Assembly: GCF_008084145.1 (NCBI RefSeq)
Contig: NZ_VSDO01000003.1
Coordinates: forward strand, 1 to 64,000
Length of the DNA: 64,000 nt
Direction: 5' to 3'
Source: Paenibacillus faecis
GTDB lineage: Bacteria > Bacillota > Bacilli > Paenibacillales > Paenibacillaceae
Each line of letters begins with the position of its first letter. Positions within the stretch are counted from its first letter, which is position 1. Of this stretch, positions 20,082 through 30,300 are shown one piece after another. A model generated the notes under the pieces. It ran no database searches. It was not told the origin of the DNA and saw only the letters and a program-made list of their open reading frames with translations. Position numbers and translations under genes: made by a program.

Positions 20082-21100
20082 GAATGATCACCCAGGCGGT
20101 CACCGTACTGTTTTTCATAATAATCTTGATAAGCTCCCGACTGAATCCGAGTCCACCATTCTTTATGGTCCAGGTACCAAGCAATAGTTTCTTTAATTCC
20201 CGTCTCAAAAGAATGCTTCGGCTTCCAGCCAAGCTCGTTCATCGTCTTGGTCGGATCGATGCCGTAGCGGCGGTCATGGCCGGGGCGGTCCTTAACATGA
20301 GTAATCAAGGATTCAGGCTTGCCGAGTTCCTGCAAAATCGTCCTCACAATCTGCAAATTAGTTCGCTCGTTATTCCCGCCGATATTGTAAACCTCGCCGT
20401 TACGCCCTTGATGGATCACCAGATCTATTGCGCTGCAATGATCCTCAACGTATAGCCAGTCGCGAATATTCAGCCCATCTCCATAAACCGGAAGAGCCTC
20501 GTCGCTCAAAGCTTTGGAGATCATTAACGGAATTAATTTTTCCGGGAACTGATAAGGGCCGTAATTGTTTGAGCAGCGCGTAATATTGACAGGCAGATTG
20601 AATGTTTCATGATAGGCGCGAACTAACAAGTCTCCCCCCGCCTTACTTGCCGAGTAGGGACTATTTGGAGCAAGGGGTGTCTCTTCTGTGAACAGGCCGG
20701 TTTCCCCAAGTGTGCCGTATACCTCATCAGTAGAAACATGAACAAACTTAGTGATGTTGTGCTTTCTTGCAGCGTCCAGCAGTACTTGCGTTCCCAGGAC
20801 ATTCGTCTTCACGAAAATATCCGGCTCCAGAATACTCCGATCCACATGCGACTCCGCCGCAAAATTGACAACGACATCGACGCCTTGCCCAATCAACTCG
20901 CTCATTTTCTCTGAATCCGTAATATCCGCCTTAACGAATACGTGATTGGGGTTATTCTCTACGGATTTCAAGTTCTCCAAGTTTCCAGCGTAAGTAAGCG
21001 CATCAACGTTGATGATTTGGTATTCCGGATATTTTTCAAGCATATATAACACAAAGTTGCTGCCGATAAATCCGGCACCCCCGGTAACGAGCAGTTTCAT
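20078..21100 (-). CDS. rmlB: dTDP-glucose 4,6-dehydratase RmlB
   Basis: A 340-residue extended SDR enzyme. The NAD-binding VTGGAGFIGSNF, the active-site VSTDEVYG and YSASKAGGD with its Tyr/Lys pair, and NNYGPYQFPEKLIPL are diagnostic of RmlB. It converts dTDP-glucose to dTDP-4-dehydro-6-deoxyglucose. Spacing to rmlC is 13 bases and it overlaps rmlD by four bases, so the genes share a transcript. Base composition is intermediate between the GC-rich flank and the AT-rich genes upstream. Confidence 0.97.
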   Translation of the reverse strand: MKLLVTGGAGFIGSNFVLYMLEKYPEYQIINVDALTYAGNLENLKSVENNPNHVFVKADITDSEKMSELIGQGVDVVVNFAAESHVDRSILEPDIFVKTNVLGTQVLLDAARKHNITKFVHVSTDEVYGTLGETGLFTEETPLAPNSPYSASKAGGDLLVRAYHETFNLPVNITRCSNNYGPYQFPEKLIPLMISKALSDEALPVYGDGLNIRDWLYVEDHCSAIDLVIHQGRNGEVYNIGGNNERTNLQIVRTILQELGKPESLITHVKDRPGHDRRYGIDPTKTMNELGWKPKHSFETGIKETIAWYLDHKEWWTRIQSGAYQDYYEKQYGDRLGDHS

Positions 21101-21113
21101 GAAGTAAATCCTC

Positions 21114-21662
21114 CTAATCGAAATTCATCTCGGCATCCGCAAATAACGGATGACGTCGGTCCTTGTCCGATAGCTGCGGCTCACTTACGGGCCAGTCAAT
21201 CTGCAGCGCCGGATCATTCCATAGTATGCCGCGATCATGCTCAGGGGAATAATATTCATCCACTTTATACAAAACTTGGGTGTCAGGCACAAGCGTACAA
21301 AAACCATGGGCAAATCCCCTGGGGACCAACAACTGACGTTTGTTGTACTCACTCAAGATGACTCCAACCCACTGTCCGAATGTGGGAGAGCTGCGGCGGA
21401 TATCCAGAATTACATCATAAATAGCACCTGACAAAACCCGAACCAGTTTGGTTTGCGCTTTAGGATTTAATTGATAATGCAGCCCTCTTAGTACCCCTGG
21501 CTCCGCCGAAAGGGAGTGATTATCTTGAATAAATTTATAATTTACGCCTAGACCATGCATTACAGCTTCATTATAGCTTTCCATAAAAAAACCCCGGTGA
21601 TCGCCGTGTACCACCGGTTCAAGCAATGCAGCGCCTTCCAATTTAAGTGAGGTAAGCTTCAT
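21114..21662 (-). CDS. rmlC: dTDP-4-dehydrorhamnose 3,5-epimerase RmlC
   Basis: A 182-residue cupin-like epimerase with the family motifs HGDHRGFFMESYN, QDNHSLSAEPGVLRGLHYQ (catalytic His), FGQWVGVILSEYNKRQL and VPRGFAHGFCTL. It epimerises C3 and C5 of dTDP-4-dehydro-6-deoxyglucose. It lies between rmlA and rmlB with short gaps on the minus strand. Confidence 0.96.
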   Translation of the reverse strand: MKLTSLKLEGAALLEPVVHGDHRGFFMESYNEAVMHGLGVNYKFIQDNHSLSAEPGVLRGLHYQLNPKAQTKLVRVLSGAIYDVILDIRRSSPTFGQWVGVILSEYNKRQLLVPRGFAHGFCTLVPDTQVLYKVDEYYSPEHDRGILWNDPALQIDWPVSEPQLSDKDRRHPLFADAEMNFD

Positions 21663-21685
21663 TACTAACCACCCTCCCCATGTAA

Positions 21686-22429
21686 CTAAAGCTTAAGTTT
21701 TCCAAACTCTTCTCCAAACACGAGATCTTTCGCAAGTTCATTGGCTCGTGCAAGCGACGAATGCGTACCTGCATCCGTCCACCAGCCTTGCAGAACATCA
21801 AAGGTAAGTTCCCCACGTTCAATATATGCATTGTTGACATCCGTGATTTCTAATTCTCCTCGGGCGGACGGTTTTAGAATCTTTACAATCTCAAAGACTT
21901 TTTGATCAAACATATAAATACCCGTCACTGCAAAATTGGACTTAGGATTCTGTGGCTTCTCTTCAATTGATACAATCCGATCACCTTGCAGTTCAGGAAC
22001 CCCAAATCGTTTAGGATCGTGAACCTCTTGAATAAGTATTTTGGCCCCTATTTGCTGCTTCTTAAAGTTAGCCACATACGGTGAAATATCGTCTGCAAAT
22101 ACATTATCCCCAAGAATCACGACCATTTGGTCATTGCCTACAAACTGTTCAGCCAAACCTAATGCCTGTGCGATGCCTCCAGCTTCGTCCTGAACCTTAT
22201 AGGTGAAAGAAACCCCCATATCGCTACCACTACCAAGGAGATTTACGACATCCCCCATGTGATCTTTACCGGTAACTACAAGAATATCCCTAATATCTGC
22301 TTGCTTTAGTTTACTAACAGCATGAAAAATCATTGGATATTTACCAACCGGTAGTAAGTGCTTATTGGTTACTTTAGTTAGTGGGTAGAGACGCGAGCCT
22401 GTGCCGCCTGCTAATATTATTCCCTTCAT
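21686..22429 (-). CDS. rmlA: Glucose-1-phosphate thymidylyltransferase RmlA
   Basis: A 247-residue nucleotidyltransferase beginning MKGIILAGGTGSRLYPLT with the signature loop and catalytic Lys in KHLLPVGKYPMI, then LGDNVFADD and VEEKP-like VSIEEKPQNPKS. It activates glucose 1-phosphate to dTDP-glucose. It is shorter than the roughly 290-residue RmlA of enterobacteria and matches the short form seen in Gram-positive S-layer glycan loci. Its start overlaps the stop of the upstream GT2 gene by four bases. Confidence 0.93.
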   Translation of the reverse strand: MKGIILAGGTGSRLYPLTKVTNKHLLPVGKYPMIFHAVSKLKQADIRDILVVTGKDHMGDVVNLLGSGSDMGVSFTYKVQDEAGGIAQALGLAEQFVGNDQMVVILGDNVFADDISPYVANFKKQQIGAKILIQEVHDPKRFGVPELQGDRIVSIEEKPQNPKSNFAVTGIYMFDQKVFEIVKILKPSARGELEITDVNNAYIERGELTFDVLQGWWTDAGTHSSLARANELAKDLVFGEEFGKLKL

Positions 22430-23256
22430 TGCTCCTCCTTAGTTAAGCCCCTATCACTATAATCTTTATTTACATCATACTTTATATCATATCTTTTGAA
22501 AAATAAGTTTATTAAAATTCTGATAAGTAACCAATTACCACGTAAAGGACTTATTTTAGTTGGTATTTTACCCTTAGGATAAGAGCGGGTAACCGGAATT
22601 TCAATTACTTTGTATCCTAACCTCGGGGCTTTAACAGACAAATAAGCTAATAGTTCATAGGTATCAAATACATCCCGAAACGGCTGCAATCGATGATCCT
22701 GCAAAAAAACACTTGAGTGTGCTCTAAACCCGTTGGTAGTATCCGTATAGCGAAAACCCGCCATCAATGAGATAAACGGAGCATGTATTAACTTGATTGC
22801 TAACTTTCGGGACAAAGGTGTATTAATTTCCCCCCCCCCAGGCACATAACGCGACCCTTGTACAAAATCATAGCCTTCTTCCAGTCTTTCTATAAAGTCA
22901 GGGATCGACTCAACACTGTCTTTATTGTTGCCGTCGACAGTTATTATTCCCTTATACCCCTGTTCAATGGCATAGGAAAATCCCATTCTTAATTGAGCAC
23001 TTAATTTTCCTTTATCTTGTTTTGTTAGCAAAGTCCGCACATGATTTCCCAACAAAATATGTTCATCTATAGACCCGTCTGTGCTGCCTCCATCCAAAAT
23101 TATGATATCAATTTGATTTGATAATTCTTTTAACTTAGCTAATTGGTTTTGAATTTTTGTTCCCTCATTTATGACTGGGATACAAACACAATAATCATGT
23201 GCTTTCGCCCTAAATTCCTTTAAATGGTATTTGGGAACTTGCCAATTGAATTTCAT
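22426..23256 (-). CDS. Glycosyltransferase family 2, dolichyl-phosphate-mannose-synthase-like
   Basis: About 276 residues. DYCVCIPVINEG and IIILDGGSTDGS are the donor-binding strands of a GT2 fold; TVDGNNKD is the DxD-equivalent. The similarity is to polyprenyl-phosphate sugar synthases (DPM1/Ppm type), but no C-terminal membrane helix pair is obvious. The ATG at 23256 is chosen because GAGGAG lies upstream and the open-frame extension overlaps the previous gene. The coding strand contains ten consecutive G (22830-22839, residues about 140-142, Gly-Gly-Gly), which could allow on/off switching by slippage. It overlaps rmlA by four bases. Confidence 0.75.
   Translation of the reverse strand: MKFNWQVPKYHLKEFRAKAHDYCVCIPVINEGTKIQNQLAKLKELSNQIDIIILDGGSTDGSIDEHILLGNHVRTLLTKQDKGKLSAQLRMGFSYAIEQGYKGIITVDGNNKDSVESIPDFIERLEEGYDFVQGSRYVPGGGEINTPLSRKLAIKLIHAPFISLMAGFRYTDTTNGFRAHSSVFLQDHRLQPFRDVFDTYELLAYLSVKAPRLGYKVIEIPVTRSYPKGKIPTKISPLRGNWLLIRILINLFFKRYDIKYDVNKDYSDRGLTKEEQ
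22830..22839 (-). repeat. Homopolymeric (G)10 tract inside a glycosyltransferase gene
   Basis: Ten C on the plus strand (ten G in the coding sense) within the GT2 gene 22426-23256, in an otherwise AT-rich gene. A one-base change would shift the frame near residue 142 of 276. Such tracts are classical slipped-strand phase-variation sites in surface-glycan genes of other bacteria; it has not been shown here. Confidence 0.75.
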
Positions 23257-23272
23257 GGTAGTAGGTCGCTCC

Positions 23273-24088
23273 TCACTGTATATAGGTTCCCAAAGCATAT
23301 GTCAGAGCTGTCTCAATACATTCAACATTGTTACCTAATAAATTATTTTTCATTTCAATGGAAACCCATTTATCATATCCCCAAGTCCTCAGCGCCTGCG
23401 CCATATGTTTGTGCTTAGTTTCCCCCGCCCCAACCAAACTAAGATAAGGTTCACTAATATGAAAGTGCTGCAAATAAGGCATACTGCGTTCAATAACCGG
23501 ATAGATATCTTCATCATTTAAGGCCATAGCCCCCGCATCCAAATGAAGCTGGAATCCTGGATTGTTAACCTCTTGAACGAGCCTTATAGCTTCATCCGTA
23601 TTCGTTATAAAGTCACAACCATACTGAACAGGATTTGCTTCAATGCATAGAATAACCCCGGCCTTTTCTGCCAGAGTTCCCAATTTATCAAAGAAAGGAA
23701 TGGCGATCTCCATTTGCTCTTTATAGGAGAGAGAGCCGGCTTTTCTATTTTTGGGAGATCCAAAAACAAGCGATTTAACCCCTAGTTTTCCCGCTAAGGA
23801 TATAATTCCGGATAGATAACAAATCATCTCTTGACGAGAATCATCCGGCGTAAATATATTAAAATGGTTTTTCCCAAACAATAATGATTGCATTGCAACA
23901 AAGCTAATACCTTTATCGAGCCATTCTCTCTTCAAATTATCTATCTCAGAATCGGTTATTTGTAATGGTTGCCCCCAAAATTTTGTGGGTGCAATTTCAA
24001 TTTCTGTGATTCCCATTTCTTGCAGTAAGGGGATAACCAAATCATCTTCTCCCGAATCCCATGCAATATTAGAAATCGACAGTTTCAT
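23273..24088 (-). CDS. Sugar phosphate isomerase/epimerase-like TIM-barrel protein
   Basis: A 271-residue protein of the xylose-isomerase-like TIM-barrel superfamily. MKLSISNIAWDS, EIEIAPTKFWG, LCIEANP, LHLDAGAMAL, HFHISEPYL and WVSIEMK are the expected barrel strands with metal-binding Glu/Asp/His residues. Members rearrange or epimerise small sugars; the substrate is not predictable. It lies in a tightly packed run (four-base overlap with the next upstream gene), so it probably helps make or modify a sugar specific to this glycan. Confidence 0.7.
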   Translation of the reverse strand: MKLSISNIAWDSGEDDLVIPLLQEMGITEIEIAPTKFWGQPLQITDSEIDNLKREWLDKGISFVAMQSLLFGKNHFNIFTPDDSRQEMICYLSGIISLAGKLGVKSLVFGSPKNRKAGSLSYKEQMEIAIPFFDKLGTLAEKAGVILCIEANPVQYGCDFITNTDEAIRLVQEVNNPGFQLHLDAGAMALNDEDIYPVIERSMPYLQHFHISEPYLSLVGAGETKHKHMAQALRTWGYDKWVSIEMKNNLLGNNVECIETALTYALGTYIQ

Positions 24089-24864
24089 AATTGTTTCCTC
24101 TCTTCCAAGATGAAAGATCGAATCTCACCTAATACCTCTACTTTGGAAGACATATACCCTTCAGGCGCCTTTGGATTAAATAAATGTGCAAATTTACTCT
24201 TCATGTTATACTGAACCGGCAACTTTTCCGTTTCATTTGTAAAAATCATTCCGACCGATTCGTAAGCAATTTCTTTAGCGCTGACCGGTTCAGTTGCGAA
24301 ATTAACGAGTGATAATTTATGATTAAGAGCAATTTGAATATCTCCCCAAAGTCGAGTCATGTTGTAGAATTGGAATTCGCTTTGACAATGTGTCAAGTCT
24401 AAAGCATTATTATGAATGATGTCATAAATAAAATTTTTCTTAAGCCCCTTACCAAATAAACCGGGTAAACGAATGATTAGATTATCTCTGAAATTCTCAC
24501 AAATAAATTGTTCCAGATAAAATCTATGCTTTCCGTAAGGTTCTGTACGTTCAAGATCAATGACCGTGCTTTCATCTACGTTAGCCGGATTTCGGTATAC
24601 GTCCACAGTTGAGATTAAAACAAACTTATTCGCTTTTACTTCTTTTAATGAGTTGATCAATTTGCTAATATTATCTAAGTCTTCAATCGGAGCCTGGTTA
24701 GCTTTCCATTTAACAGCAGGAGCTGCAGCACATATAATAAGATCGTACTCTTTCCCACGAATTTTCTCTATGTTTTTCGAGTTATAAAGATCATCAAATT
24801 TAGTCTGAGCTAGCAATGTCGTTCCTACATAACCTGTATAGCCGAGTAAACAACGTTTATCCAA
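24085..24864 (-). CDS. NAD(P)-dependent epimerase/reductase-like protein
   Basis: About 259 residues. The frame is open to 24948, but TTG at 24864 has AGGAG 8 bases upstream and leads straight to CLLGYTGYVGTTLL, a divergent Rossmann glycine motif, so that start is preferred. LIICAAAPAVKWKAN, FVLISTVDVYRNP and EPYGKHRFYLE (YxxxH/R in place of the usual YxxxK) indicate an SDR-related sugar-nucleotide enzyme. The changed catalytic position means the reaction is uncertain. It overlaps the TIM-barrel gene by four bases and follows the GT2 gene by about 13 bases. Confidence 0.65.
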   Translation of the reverse strand: MDKRCLLGYTGYVGTTLLAQTKFDDLYNSKNIEKIRGKEYDLIICAAAPAVKWKANQAPIEDLDNISKLINSLKEVKANKFVLISTVDVYRNPANVDESTVIDLERTEPYGKHRFYLEQFICENFRDNLIIRLPGLFGKGLKKNFIYDIIHNNALDLTHCQSEFQFYNMTRLWGDIQIALNHKLSLVNFATEPVSAKEIAYESVGMIFTNETEKLPVQYNMKSKFAHLFNPKAPEGYMSSKVEVLGEIRSFILEERKQL

Positions 24865-24877
24865 TCCGATCTCTCCT

Positions 24878-25852
24878 CTATTGATTAGAAACATTATTTT
24901 GATCCCTAATAAGTTCAAGACGTGGTTTTTTCTCTTTATACATTTCAACGGATTTTGTGCTGTAAAACGGTCTATTTTGGATTTCTATTAAAATTCGCGA
25001 AGTATATTCTCCAATAATCCCCCCTATGAAGAACAAGCCTGCAAAACCAAGGGAGATCAATATCATTAACGTAGTCCAACCTTGCACTACCGACTGATTA
25101 AAAAAGTAATTATACATGGCATATCCGCCCATAAACAGAGAAAATATAAAGAAAATCACCGTTAAAAGATGTGCTGTCCTTAACCCAAAGTGTGAGAATG
25201 AAACTAACGCATCTAAAGCCAAAGATATATTTTCACGATTGACCTTTCTGTTTGGAACCCTACTTAACGCCTTGTATTCGTATAAGTTTTTGGAGTATCC
25301 TGTTAATTCATATAAAGCTTTACGATATCTGACTCTTTCCTTCAAGTTCAACATCGCATTTAAAGCCCTACGGGTTACCAAGCGCACTGACTCGGTAGAT
25401 AAGGATAGATTTAAATAGGAAACTCTATTTAAAACTTTATAAAAAAGTTTTGACTTCCAGTTGGCCTGTCCCGATGAAGCAGCGACAATATCGTACCCTT
25501 TTGTTGTTGAGACTTTAAACATCTCATATAACATCTCCATATCAAAATCAATTGATAAAGATTCGACTTCAAAAACAAAGTCCCCCATCGATCTATTTAA
25601 TCCAGCCATCATGGCGTGTTCAACACCATGTTTTCTTGACAGATTGATGATTGTAGTATCGCCGTAAATACTTTGGATCGCATTGTGAGCTTCTTCTAAG
25701 GTATTATCCTGACTGAAATCATTTACTAAAATAATTTCGTAATTTTTAAAATGTTTTCTAATCGTACTATCCACATCAATTAGTACTTTAGAAACTTCAT
25801 GCTCATTGTTTTGCGCATAAAGAACAACCGAAACAAACACTTGTTCTTTCAT
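24878..25852 (-). CDS. GtrB-like GT2 protein with two C-terminal membrane helices, degenerate DxD motif
   Basis: A 324-residue protein with GT2 strands FVSVVLYAQNN and IILVNDFSQDNT, then two C-terminal transmembrane segments (LLTVIFFIFSLFMGGYAMY and MILISLGFAGLFFIGGIIG), the topology of polyprenyl-phosphate glucosyl/mannosyl synthases (GtrB/YkoT type). However, the site where such enzymes carry DADLQDP reads VESLSID here, so the metal/donor-binding acidic pair is missing. It may bind a different donor or be catalytically altered. It is flanked by sugar-modifying genes and lies near an SMR-type protein and a giant GT-C-like membrane protein, suggesting a synthase-flippase-transferase module. 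Confidence 0.72.
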   Translation of the reverse strand: MKEQVFVSVVLYAQNNEHEVSKVLIDVDSTIRKHFKNYEIILVNDFSQDNTLEEAHNAIQSIYGDTTIINLSRKHGVEHAMMAGLNRSMGDFVFEVESLSIDFDMEMLYEMFKVSTTKGYDIVAASSGQANWKSKLFYKVLNRVSYLNLSLSTESVRLVTRRALNAMLNLKERVRYRKALYELTGYSKNLYEYKALSRVPNRKVNRENISLALDALVSFSHFGLRTAHLLTVIFFIFSLFMGGYAMYNYFFNQSVVQGWTTLMILISLGFAGLFFIGGIIGEYTSRILIEIQNRPFYSTKSVEMYKEKKPRLELIRDQNNVSNQ

Positions 25853-26961
25853 AGCACTTCCTCCAAATCATATATTGTATTGAATTTGCCGGAAAATACT
25901 GATAAAAAACGTGGAGTTTCTGAAAACTCTTTGATTACAGTGGGACGCGAATCATCAAGCTCAGATGCGCTAATTAAGGCTTTTACAGCAAATAGTGACT
26001 TTTTATAAGTGACTTCAATTTCTGGGACCAAATATTTTTTAGAAAGTTGGTGCATTCTTGTCCAAGCCGTATTGGGTCTAGCAGTACAGACATTGCAATT
26101 AAATAACTGATTTGAGGAACATCTGTCTGTATACTGTTGGCAAGAGAATTCCGGTAAAGAACCGAATGATGATTCATGTGGCGTATGTCCCACCGATGTC
26201 AATGAATGATATCCGCTTTCTCCAAATGGCATAAGTGAGAAGAAAGGGCCATCCATAACGGTAATACCAACATTTTTAAGATTATCTGTAACTTCGGTCA
26301 TAATCACTTCGCAAATTTCATATTTTGTCGTAAACATTTCATAATCGAATCTTTTTAAAATTTGATTGATGCTGGCGTAAGTGGCATTCAAAATATTTCG
26401 AGTAATACATGTTGATCCGTCGGAGAAGCCAAGGATAAACTCCGATTCATTTTGTTGAGTAGTTAGTAACTCTTTTTTATAATTTATAGATACATTTCTA
26501 TACTTGCCCAATTCGCTAATGAACCAATTCCGAATCAGGTTGGCATCATAACTGTATTCCAAGGTTTCAAAAGTTGCTTCTACCGTACCCTCATTGAAGT
26601 AAGTCCGACTATTTATTTCAACAGCTGGAATATCTACGTATTGGCAAAAATTCAAAAATTGTTCTGCATTAGTTAAAGAATCATTTGCAGAAATGGCATA
26701 TATTTTTTTGAATCGGTCGTTGATCGCAAAAGAAAAATCCCGTACAAATCTTTCGTAATAATGAGCCGATTTTACAGCAGTCGACACGCTACGCGGATAG
26801 TGATATCCATTGTGAACCCTTGCCTGATTAATATAACTGGCTCTTTGTAAGGGTTTGTCATCAAATTCAAAGATTGCAATACTTAAATCCCTTTTCGCTA
26901 GTAAATGAGCTGCATAGAGGCCGTATATACCCGCTCCAAAAATCACATAATCATAGTTCAA
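25849..26961 (-). CDS. FAD-dependent oxidoreductase (DAO/GlpO-like fold)
   Basis: A 370-residue protein starting YDYVIFGAGIYGLYAAHLLAKR, the GxGxxG FAD/NAD-binding motif, followed by IAIFEFDDK (adenosine-ribose acidic residue). Its conserved HNGYHYPRS segment and overall plan resemble FAD oxidoreductases of polysaccharide clusters, distantly like UDP-galactopyranose mutase or D-amino-acid oxidase families. It contains a Cys-rich stretch (DRCSSNQLFNCNVC, about residues 280-295). The reaction is unknown. A four-base overlap with the GtrB-like gene shows co-translation. Confidence 0.72.
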   Translation of the reverse strand: MNYDYVIFGAGIYGLYAAHLLAKRDLSIAIFEFDDKPLQRASYINQARVHNGYHYPRSVSTAVKSAHYYERFVRDFSFAINDRFKKIYAISANDSLTNAEQFLNFCQYVDIPAVEINSRTYFNEGTVEATFETLEYSYDANLIRNWFISELGKYRNVSINYKKELLTTQQNESEFILGFSDGSTCITRNILNATYASINQILKRFDYEMFTTKYEICEVIMTEVTDNLKNVGITVMDGPFFSLMPFGESGYHSLTSVGHTPHESSFGSLPEFSCQQYTDRCSSNQLFNCNVCTARPNTAWTRMHQLSKKYLVPEIEVTYKKSLFAVKALISASELDDSRPTVIKEFSETPRFLSVFSGKFNTIYDLEEVL

Positions 26962-26997
26962 AAAAGGTCATTTCCTTTCGTTAATTTCCGTAATGTC

Positions 26998-27348
26998 TTA
27001 GTAGAAGATTATTATCGTTCCTGCTATCAATAACAACAGCCCTACAATTTTGAATACCGTTAAAGGTTCATGAAATACCAACACTGACACCGTCACAATA
27101 CCCATAGTAGTCAAAGCTTGGGAAACGGGGGAAACCCTCCCCAATTCCCCCTTGGATAAGGCAAAAATATAAAAAACAAAACTAATACCATACATAAAAG
27201 CCCCGGACCATAGGTAAGGTGAGGAAACCATTTTAGTAATTGTTTGAAGGTTAATTCCATCAAGGTTAATAAGATTAATTCCATGTTTTAAAGCTATTTG
27301 CGCGGAGATGTTGAAAATCATGGCTAGTAGTAACAATAAAATCAACAT
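26998..27348 (-). CDS. Small four-helix membrane protein, SMR/EamA type (possible sugar-lipid flippase)
   Basis: A 116-residue protein of four hydrophobic helices, with IFNISAQIALKHGI at the start and LGRVSPVSQALTTMGIVTVSVLVFHEPLT in the second half, the SMR/EamA repeat pattern. Relatives in glycan loci (ArnE/ArnF type) flip undecaprenyl-phosphate-linked monosaccharides. Its neighbours, a GtrB-like enzyme and a GT-C-like giant, make that role plausible here; a drug or metabolite efflux role cannot be excluded. Confidence 0.7.
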   Translation of the reverse strand: MLILLLLLAMIFNISAQIALKHGINLINLDGINLQTITKMVSSPYLWSGAFMYGISFVFYIFALSKGELGRVSPVSQALTTMGIVTVSVLVFHEPLTVFKIVGLLLLIAGTIIIFY

Positions 27349-27388
27349 TGATTTCTCCCATTTAACATATTATAATTTCCTCCTTTGG

Positions 27389-30300
27389 TTAATTGTCAAT
27401 TAAAGCCTCTTTATAATCCTGTGTTTCTTCCAAATAAAAATTCACTTTCTCTATTTTAATATTTTCAACTGTATTTATAATAAGGCTATCCACTTCCCCA
27501 TTCCACCATTTATAATCAGTGCTTAGTCGAACAACGTAATTATGCTTTCCCTTCGTTAAATTAAAAATAAATTCGCCTGACTTATGCCCACCTTTTGATA
27601 AAACAATCGATATCTTTTGGTCACTTTCACTTTCTATTTGTAACAAAAAATATACGGGCTGATCCTTCTTAATTTCAGTGACATTGAATTGAAATGAATT
27701 TTTATTAGGCAAAGGATCAATTAAAGAAGGGGCGTATTTAAAGAGATCTTCCCTATCTTTCTCAGCCCACAATTGTGGTATTTTCCCAATATCTCTTGTC
27801 CATACTTCCGGTTGCTCATTAATAATATTTAATCCCTGACTAATATTAATAGCAGATAAGGTAAGTTCTGAAACATCAACATCAAGCCTAATCTCACTTG
27901 GTACGGCTGGTAGGTCAACTTCAATGCTTCCTCTGCCATGACCGTTAATTTCGAAAGTTTTTGATTGGTTTTCTGAAAAACTCTCATTCTGGGTAAATGT
28001 ATAATAAAATTGCAATTTCCCTGGCACTCTAGCTTCATATTCTAAGACAAATCTGGTTGGTTTGTCTAAGTTTTTTATTGGGTATTTGTCCATTAATTGC
28101 GATAAAATTCCTATGGTATAAGGATCCTCTCCCTGACCTCTAATAGCTAAATTACCTTCATTATCCATATCCATAGTTAAGTTATTTTTATATAGATCAC
28201 TTGATCTAATAAAAGAAAAATTTCCGGAATATATATTTTTCTGCAAAAGTCCTTTCTTATTTAACTTCTCAAGGAGGTTCATTTTGTTTTCTTTTAAGCA
28301 ATACACGTCAAAGTTATTTAAACGTATCAATGGTGTATAGTGCTCGTAAATATACTCTGAAATCATATAATATTTAAAGTCAACTGCGATACCATCAATA
28401 TAACTCCAAGGTTTCCCTGAGATAGGCATTAATACAAAAATAGGTTTCGTTGATTTAATCTCATTAAGCGCCATTTTCTGTGTTCTATTACCACTTAACA
28501 TTAATGGTGATTGATTCACATAAACAGGATTCTTTCGACCGACTATTGAATGAAGATAATTTGACGAAGAAAAATCAAAATAGGTTTCACCTTGACTTAA
28601 AAAAACATCGAAAATATTTTTTAGTTCCTCTATATCATTAGGTATATCCCCGTTAACCCGTGTTTTTTCGAAAGAATAAACATCCATATACTGACTTTGG
28701 TAATTAGGCGAAGCCACTGCTTGTGCTGCTATTGAAAAGTTCCCACTGAAAGAAGCTATATTAATATTAGTAAGTATTACTAGAATTAATGAAAAAACAA
28801 AAAAATTAATAGTTTTCCGTTTTTCACTGCTCACTATTACCAAAAATGATAACACTGAAAGTGTAAATGTACCTAATGCAATGTTCATCGTCCCTTCTGC
28901 CAAAGAATGCCGCACAATTCCTCTTGATATATTAAACAAATAAAATAATGAAAAGAAAGAAAACATAATAAAGTTTTTTTGATTAGATTTTATCAGATCT
29001 CTTTTTACAAAGATGAATTTAATAAATATAAAACCAAGAAGCAGTACAACTAAAAAAGGAAAAACATAGTAAGTAAGAGAATACGCCAGTAAATTATTAT
29101 CCCCAGCATTCGTATAGGCCCAATTTTGATTAGATAAACAAACTGTTATTAATTCTATTAATCTGCTTATAGGGTTAATTCCTTTTAGTATACATAAGAT
29201 GATAAAAAGGATCACGAAAAAAGAACCAACAACAGCACCTGAAACCAAAAATTTTAAAACTTCAGATCTTCTTTTTTCTATATAGGTTAGGACAATAAAT
29301 GTTAATATTCCTGCAAATAAAGCCGCTACCCCTAAGTCAAGTCTATAAATACAGAGTAATACTGCAACTATCCAAAGCAGTATGCTATTCTTTGTGGTAT
29401 TCCTTTTTGTAGAAAAATACTTATATAAGATAAAAACTAAAAAAGCTGAGAACAAAAAGTAAATATTAAATAGTCTTTCCAGCAAAGTGAAGGATATTAT
29501 GAAGAAAAAGGAATGTATTTCTCCAATTTGATGTCTAAGTACAAAATATAAAACTAATATATAGAGAACCATTATATATTTGTCATATAGAAATGCAGCC
29601 CATGGTTCATAACCATTTAATACTGAATATAAGTATGCAAAAAATTGATTGGATAAAAAATGCGCGTCAAAAGTCTCTATTATTGGTAAGCTCCCATACC
29701 TAAATAGATGGTCAACTGATAAGCCATGATTCGCCATTTCAAAGTATTCATTACCAACTAAGGACATTTTTGCTGGCTGAGCAATAATGAAAGTAAATGT
29801 AATAAGGGCCAGAGGAATATAAAAATTGTAAACAAGAGGCTTAATGCCAATTTGAAATAATTTATTCTTTTTCTTTAAAATAAAATAAATCACGATAGCA
29901 GCAAAAACAGCTGTTATTATTATTATTCCATATAATAAAGTAGGTCTTTTATAAACTATGTCAAGACGCTTGTTAATAATATTAATAATTTCCAATGAAA
30001 TTGATTGAAATATAGCGCTACTCATCAATGGAATACTCGCTGTCGCTATAATAACTTCACAACGTTCTTCCGACACATTGAACTTTTTAGTACAAAATCG
30101 AACTATTAATTCTAATCCAATATGAAAGAAAAGTGATAAAACAAACCAAGTTAATACAAAAAACAGAAATTCAGCAGGAATTTCCAATTTTTTCACAAAA
30201 AAATTATTTTCCATTGAATCGATAACGTAATATTTTCTAGCAATTACCAAAACAAAAAAACTAATCGGTATCGCCAGAAGAATTCTCCACATTAATATTG

